Shown piece after piece: positions 60,212 to 64,000 of a stretch of 64,000 bases of DNA. The notes below the pieces were generated by a model. The model was not told where the DNA came from. It worked only from the letters and a program-made list of their open reading frames with translations, and did no database searches. The DNA comes from an uncultured Bacteroidales bacterium. GTDB lineage: Bacteria; Bacteroidota; Bacteroidia; Bacteroidales; CAIWKO01. The DNA is taken from positions 1 to 64,000 of the forward strand of contig CAIWKO010000026.1 of the NCBI GenBank assembly GCA_903913285.1. The letters run 5' to 3'. Positions within the stretch are counted from its first letter, which is position 1. The number at the start of each line of letters is the position of its first letter. The position numbers were made by a program, and so were the translations under genes.

Positions 60212-61522
60212 CTAAAAGATCTCTCCGAATAAATCGTACTGCTCCGCTTTATTAATCTTGACCCGGTAGAAATCACCTACCACGAGTTTATAGGTTGCAG
60301 GAATTAAAACTTCGTTATCAATTTCGGGCGAATCGAATTCGGTGCGCGCCACATAAAAATCATTTTCGAGCCTGTCGACCAAAACTTTCATTGTTTTGCC
60401 TACCATATCCTGATTCAGCGAAAATGAAATTTCCTGCTGCCACTCCATCAGCTTATTCATGCGCGCAATTTTGGTTCGCTCGCTGATTTGGGGTTTCAAC
60501 AAAGCCGCCGACGTTCCTTCTTCGGCCGAAAAATTAAAAACACCCATACGTTGGAAGCGCTGTTCGCGAACGAAATCGACCAATTCGTTGAACTGAGATG
60601 TGGTCTCGCCCGGATATCCCACAATGAAAGCTGTGCGCAGATGAATACCGGGGATTCTCTCCCTGATTTTCCTCAGCAAACTTCGGGTTTCGTTGCTGGT
60701 GATGGAGCGGCGCATCGATTCGAGCAGCGTATCGTTGATATGCTGCAACGGGATATCAAGGTATTTGCAGATATTGGAACGGCTTCTGATCACATCGAGC
60801 ACATCTTCGGGAAAACCGGCAGGAAACGCATAATGCAGCCGTATCCATTCGAATTGTTTGATATCCGAAAGTTTTTCAAGCAGCGTTGCCAGCATCCTTT
60901 TTTTATAGATATCAAATCCGTAGTAGGTTGTATCCTGCGCCACCACTATCAATTCCTTCACTCCTTTTTCGGCAAGCTGGTGGGCTTCTGCCAAAACCTT
61001 TTCGAGCGGGTAAGAAACATTTTTTCCGCGAATGAACGGAATGGCGCAAAAAGAGCAAGTACGGTCGCAGCCTTCGGCAATTTTTAGATAGGCATAATGG
61101 CTTGGGGTTGAAATAATCCGGTTGTCGCTAAGGTCGAAGGTCGAATTTGTAATGGTTTTAATCAGCTCCGGAATTTCCGAAAAGCCATAGATGCCATCCA
61201 ATTCGGGAATCTCATTTAAAAGGTCGGTTTTATATCGCTGAGCCAAACAACCCGTCACAAAAACTTTCTTTACTTTATGCTGCTTTTTGGCTTCTACATA
61301 TAACAACATGGTATCGATAGATTCCTGCTTCGCATCGTTGATAAATCCGCAGGTGTTTATGAGAACGATGTCGGTAAATTTGTCGGAATTATGATAAACT
61401 TCGAAACTCCCCAAAGGGATATTCCCCATAATTTTTTCGGAATCCACAATGTTTTTAGCGCATCCCAATGTAACAACATTGATGCTTTGCCTTTTAATTT
61501 TGCCTGAAGATGAAGAAATCAT
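60212..61522 (-). CDS. rimO: Ribosomal protein S12 methylthiotransferase
   Basis: This 436-residue radical SAM enzyme thiomethylates an aspartate of ribosomal protein S12. The N-terminal UPF0004 domain has the auxiliary-cluster cysteines in VTLGCAKNIVDSE, INTCGFINDAK and VTGCLAQRY. The radical SAM motif is EGCDRTCSFCAIP near residue 160, and a TRAM domain (about 365-436) ends the chain. It starts in an ATGA overlap with ftsY. Confidence 0.95.
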   Translation of the reverse strand: MISSSSGKIKRQSINVVTLGCAKNIVDSEKIMGNIPLGSFEVYHNSDKFTDIVLINTCGFINDAKQESIDTMLLYVEAKKQHKVKKVFVTGCLAQRYKTDLLNEIPELDGIYGFSEIPELIKTITNSTFDLSDNRIISTPSHYAYLKIAEGCDRTCSFCAIPFIRGKNVSYPLEKVLAEAHQLAEKGVKELIVVAQDTTYYGFDIYKKRMLATLLEKLSDIKQFEWIRLHYAFPAGFPEDVLDVIRSRSNICKYLDIPLQHINDTLLESMRRSITSNETRSLLRKIRERIPGIHLRTAFIVGYPGETTSQFNELVDFVREQRFQRMGVFNFSAEEGTSAALLKPQISERTKIARMNKLMEWQQEISFSLNQDMVGKTMKVLVDRLENDFYVARTEFDSPEIDNEVLIPATYKLVVGDFYRVKINKAEQYDLFGEIF

Positions 61523-62475
61523 GAATTGTGGAAAAAGGAATCGACAAACTCAATGCGGTTGAAAATCTGTAACTGGTCGATTTTTTCACCTACACCGATG
61601 TATTTGACCGGAATCTTGAATTCATCGGAAATACCCAACACTACACCACCCTTTGCAGTTCCGTCGAGTTTGGTTAATGCCAGTGCGCTCACGTCGGTTG
61701 CAGCTGTGAACTGGCGGCATTGCTCAATGGCATTCTGACCAGTCGAAGCATCCAGCACCAGTAATACTTCGTGTGGTGCTTCGGGCATCACTTTTTGAAT
61801 GACTTTACGTATTTTCGACAGCTCGTTCATCAAATTTATTTTATTGTGCAAACGCCCGGCTGTGTCGATGATTACCACGTCCATATTCCGTGCTTTGGCG
61901 GCCGTAACTGTGTCAAAAGCTACCGAGGCCGGGTCGGCGCCCATTCCCTGACTGATGATAGGCACTCCGACCCTTTCCGACCAAATTGTAAGTTGGTCGA
62001 CAGCAGCAGCACGAAATGTGTCGGCCGCTCCCATCATCACACTATAGCCTTTGTTCTTCAATTGGTAGGCTAGTTTGCCGATGGTAGTAGTTTTACCAAC
62101 CCCATTCACACCAACAACCACAATCACATAAGGTTTTTGTGTTTCGGGAATTTCAAAATCGTTAAGGTCCTGTATATTGTTTTCGGCAAGCAGCGCAGCA
62201 ATTTCTTCTTTCAAAATGGTGTTCAATTCCTGGGTTCCGAGATATTTATCTCGCGAAACACGGCTTTCAATGCGTTCGATGATTTTCAGTGTAGTTTTCA
62301 CTCCCACATCCGACGATATCAAAATCTCTTCCAAATTATCCAAAACTTCATCGTCAACTTTCGATTTACCAATAACAGCTTTCGACAATTTCGAAAAAAA
62401 ACTCTCCTTGGTTTTCGACAAACCCTCATTCAGGCTCTCTTTTTTATCTTTAGTGAAAAAGCTAAATAAGCTCAT
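61519..62475 (-). CDS. ftsY: Signal recognition particle receptor FtsY
   Basis: This 318-residue SRP-type GTPase targets ribosomes making membrane proteins to the translocon. The NG domain has G1 VVGVNGVGKTTTIGKLA near residue 115, DTFRAAAVDQL, the DTAGRLHNK block, ALTKLDGTAKGG and a final GVGEKIDQLQIF. The acidic A domain is very short (about 20 residues), as is usual for Bacteroidota. It is coupled to rimO. A variant promoter TAATTTCG lies at 62499-62506. Confidence 0.96.
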   Translation of the reverse strand: MSLFSFFTKDKKESLNEGLSKTKESFFSKLSKAVIGKSKVDDEVLDNLEEILISSDVGVKTTLKIIERIESRVSRDKYLGTQELNTILKEEIAALLAENNIQDLNDFEIPETQKPYVIVVVGVNGVGKTTTIGKLAYQLKNKGYSVMMGAADTFRAAAVDQLTIWSERVGVPIISQGMGADPASVAFDTVTAAKARNMDVVIIDTAGRLHNKINLMNELSKIRKVIQKVMPEAPHEVLLVLDASTGQNAIEQCRQFTAATDVSALALTKLDGTAKGGVVLGISDEFKIPVKYIGVGEKIDQLQIFNRIEFVDSFFHNS

Positions 62476-62603
62476 ATAAAGTTAATTATTTGGTACTGCG
62501 AAATTAAATTAAATTCATGAGGAAACCGAAACTGTTTTATTCTAAAATAATTTATCATTTTTCGAAGTATTAAAAAAGCTTTCAGTAATAGTACCCTATA
62601 ACA

Positions 62604-62634
62604 AATCAAGCTTTCCGGGCGGGAAAGCTTGATT
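62604..62634 (-). terminator. Long hairpin after the DUF4295 gene
   Basis: Perfect 13-bp stem aatcaagctttcc/ggaaagcttgatt with a 5-base loop, between the DUF4295 stop (62657) and ftsY. The U tract is weak (tttgttat on the minus strand), so this is a probable rather than certain terminator. Confidence 0.6.
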
Positions 62635-62656
62635 GAATACAGAAACGATAAAAAAT

Positions 62657-62812
62657 TTATCTTTTTGCCAGATATTCTTTAACAACGTCGTTGGCAACAA
62701 TTTCTTCTTTAAATGTGTAAGCACCGGTTTTAGGCGATTTCACCAAGCGGATCACTTTTGCATAATCCTTTCCGGTTGATGTTTTCAGTGTTGCAATTAC
62801 TTTCTTTGCCAT
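62657..62812 (-). CDS. DUF4295 family small protein (ribosome-associated)
   Basis: This 51-residue basic protein begins MAKKVIATLKTSTGKDYAK and ends NDVVKEYLAKR. It matches the Bacteroidota-specific DUF4295 family, which sits next to rpmG. As I recall, a Bacteroidota ribosome structure assigned a protein of this type to the large subunit (bL38); I hold that with moderate confidence. It follows rpmG by 8 bases and is below the length cut of many gene finders. Confidence 0.88.
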   Translation of the reverse strand: MAKKVIATLKTSTGKDYAKVIRLVKSPKTGAYTFKEEIVANDVVKEYLAKR

Positions 62813-62820
62813 GGTTAAAA

Positions 62821-63009
62821 CTATTTAATTTCTTTATGAACAGTAACTTTTTTCATGATCTTATTATACTTCTTCAACTCAAGACGTTCGGGAGTATTTT
62901 TCTTGTTTTTAGTGGTGATGTAACGGGATGTGCCCGGCAATCCACTGTTTTTATGTTCAGTGCACTCCATTATAACCTGTACACGTGCATCTTTACTCTT
63001 CTTTGCCAT
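62821..63009 (-). CDS. rpmG: 50S ribosomal protein L33
   Basis: This 62-residue protein is recognisable as bL33: [38 protein letters not shown] and a basic C-terminus. The usual partner rpmB (L28) is not upstream; a glycosyltransferase gene occupies that place. A TATCTTTG promoter lies at 63036-63043. The order rpmG, DUF4295, ftsY, rimO is the usual Bacteroidota arrangement. Confidence 0.95.
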   Translation of the reverse strand: MAKKSKDARVQVIMECTEHKNSGLPGTSRYITTKNKKNTPERLELKKYNKIMKKVTVHKEIK

Positions 63010-63035
63010 TTTGCCTGATTTTATTTTTGAGGGTG

Positions 63036-63043
63036 CAAAGATA
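63036..63043 (-). promoter_or_regulatory. -7 promoter element of rpmG
   Basis: Minus-strand TATCTTTG matches TAnnTTTG, 26 bases before the rpmG start. Confidence 0.6.
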
Positions 63044-63106
63044 TAGAATATTATGAAACAAACAAATATTCAGCAGTAATTATTTTAGAATCTTGTGTAC
63101 CGAAAC

Positions 63107-64000
63107 TTAAAGATTTGTTTTTTTATCTATTTGGTATTTATTTCTGTCGTTCGAGGTGCGGGCAATCATTTCGGCTAAGAACCCCGTCAAAAAAAGCATA
63201 GTACCCAAAAGCATCGCGGTTAACCCAATATAAAAATACGGGCTGTTTGTCACAAGAGGCGCTTTACCACCGATGTTCAGAATATAAATTTTCTGTATGC
63301 CGATCACCATAGCGGCAGCAAAACCGATCAGAAATAAAATAAATCCAAGCGAACCGAACAAATGCATGGGACGTTTCCCGAACTTCGAAACAAACATGAT
63401 CGACATCAAATCGAGCGGACCGTTCACAAAACGGTTAATCCCGAACTTGGTAACGCCATATTTGCGTTTGCGATGCTCCACCACTTTTTCGCCTATCTTT
63501 TTAAATCCTGCCCATTTGGCAATTACAGGAATATAGCGATGCATTTCGCCATACACTTCTATGCTTTTAACAACATTTTTGCGATAAGCTTTCAATCCGC
63601 AATTGTGATCGTGGAGTTTCACCCCCGACATTTTACTGGTCATCCAGTTATAGAACTTCGAAGGGATATTCTTGGTAAGCGAAGGATCATGACGTACTTT
63701 TTTCCAGCCCGAAACCATATCGAAACCACCTTCTTTTATCATCCTGAAAAGTTCAGGTATTTCATCGGGGCTATCCTGTAGATCGGCATCCATGGTAATA
63801 ACCACATCGCCCTGCACGGCTTCGAACCCCACATTGAGCGCTGCCGATTTACCGTAGTTCCTTCTGAATTTAATTCCTTTAATATTCGGATTTTCAACAG
63901 CCAACCTCTCTATTTCTTTCCACGAGTTATCACTGCTGCCGTCGTCAACCATCACAATCTCGTATGTTATTTTATGCTCATCTGCCACTCGCTGAATCCA
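63107..64000 (-). CDS. Glycosyltransferase family 2, 5' end beyond the window
   Basis: The readable part is 297 codons and runs off the right edge; about 30 N-terminal residues are missing. It is a GT-A fold enzyme of the polyprenyl-phosphate sugar synthase kind, with YEIVMVDDGSSDNSW, ITMDADLQDSPDEIP (the DxD-like motif) and KYGVTKFGINRF. Two C-terminal membrane helices follow (FILFLIGFAAAMVIG and MLLGTMLFLTGFLAEM), and it ends with a basic tail. The product is probably a lipid-linked sugar for surface glycan. It resembles the GT2 at 31403. Confidence 0.88.
   Translation of the reverse strand, partial: WIQRVADEHKITYEIVMVDDGSSDNSWKEIERLAVENPNIKGIKFRRNYGKSAALNVGFEAVQGDVVITMDADLQDSPDEIPELFRMIKEGGFDMVSGWKKVRHDPSLTKNIPSKFYNWMTSKMSGVKLHDHNCGLKAYRKNVVKSIEVYGEMHRYIPVIAKWAGFKKIGEKVVEHRKRKYGVTKFGINRFVNGPLDLMSIMFVSKFGKRPMHLFGSLGFILFLIGFAAAMVIGIQKIYILNIGGKAPLVTNSPYFYIGLTAMLLGTMLFLTGFLAEMIARTSNDRNKYQIDKKTNL

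Overview
The window is a stretch of chromosome from a member of the Bacteroidota, probably an uncultivated Bacteroidales-like or related lineage. Several independent signs agree. There are type IX secretion (T9SS) sorting domains of both type A and type B, a PorP/SprF family protein, a SusC-like TonB-dependent receptor under a TPP riboswitch, the Bacteroidota-specific DUF4295 ribosomal-type protein, and more than 20 copies of the Bacteroidota -7 promoter element TAnnTTTG just upstream of genes on both strands. Most starts lack a Shine-Dalgarno sequence. I see no prophage, intact insertion sequence, CRISPR array, rRNA or replication origin.

Layout. 1-4.3 kb: tRNA-His, then glycosyltransferase, flippase, methyltransferase, YwbE and a hypothetical gene. 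4.3-8.1 kb: DEAD-box helicase with a VF530-type gene, a small conserved protein, and a secreted T9SS protein. 8.2-9.2 kb: a 19-unit tandem array and a decayed asnB 3' end. 9.2-13.5 kb: a large CotH/lamin-tail T9SS type B protein paired with PorP/SprF. 13.5-23.9 kb: asnB, pcm, a Gfo/Idh oxidoreductase, a lipoprotein, a WbaP-type sugar-phosphate transferase, DUF4294, NlpC/P60, a 7TM-HD phosphodiesterase and WbqC. 24-26.3 kb: a secreted orphan, rlmB and a second array. 26.3-36 kb: a surface-glycan or glycolipid locus with two sulfotransferases flanking a flippase, and an opposing ACP, KAS III, SDR, GT2 and GNAT gene set preceded by a B12-type radical SAM enzyme. 36-42.1 kb: aroQ, TPP riboswitch with thiamine-type receptor, two SDR/serine hydrolase genes and a third array. 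42.3-49.8 kb: EF-G, an 869-residue exported orphan, a candidate small RNA, a 174-residue orphan, a fourth array and a coiled-coil PAS protein. 49.9-56.3 kb: fused aconitase-type dehydratase, secreted BNR-repeat protein, PAS, nth, and an ECF sigma factor. 56.5-64 kb: uvrA, a fifth array, rimO, ftsY, DUF4295, rpmG and a truncated GT2.

How it fits together. Much of the content builds or exports cell-surface material: O-unit style glycosyltransferases, two flippases, a WbaP-type initiator, sulfotransferases, an acyl-decoration gene set, and T9SS cargo. Housekeeping genes for translation (EF-G, RlmB, RimO, L33, tRNA-His) and repair (UvrA, Nth) are interspersed.

The strongest unexplained signal is a set of five intergenic tandem arrays. 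Their sequences are unrelated to one another, yet all share a period of about 21 bp (22 bp in one). They are not CRISPR arrays because they have no spacers, and they are unlikely to be genes. Other items of note are a perfect Shine-Dalgarno sequence before the ECF sigma factor, a decayed asnB copy in direct orientation to the intact gene, and a promoter-to-terminator small RNA candidate carrying a G9 tract.
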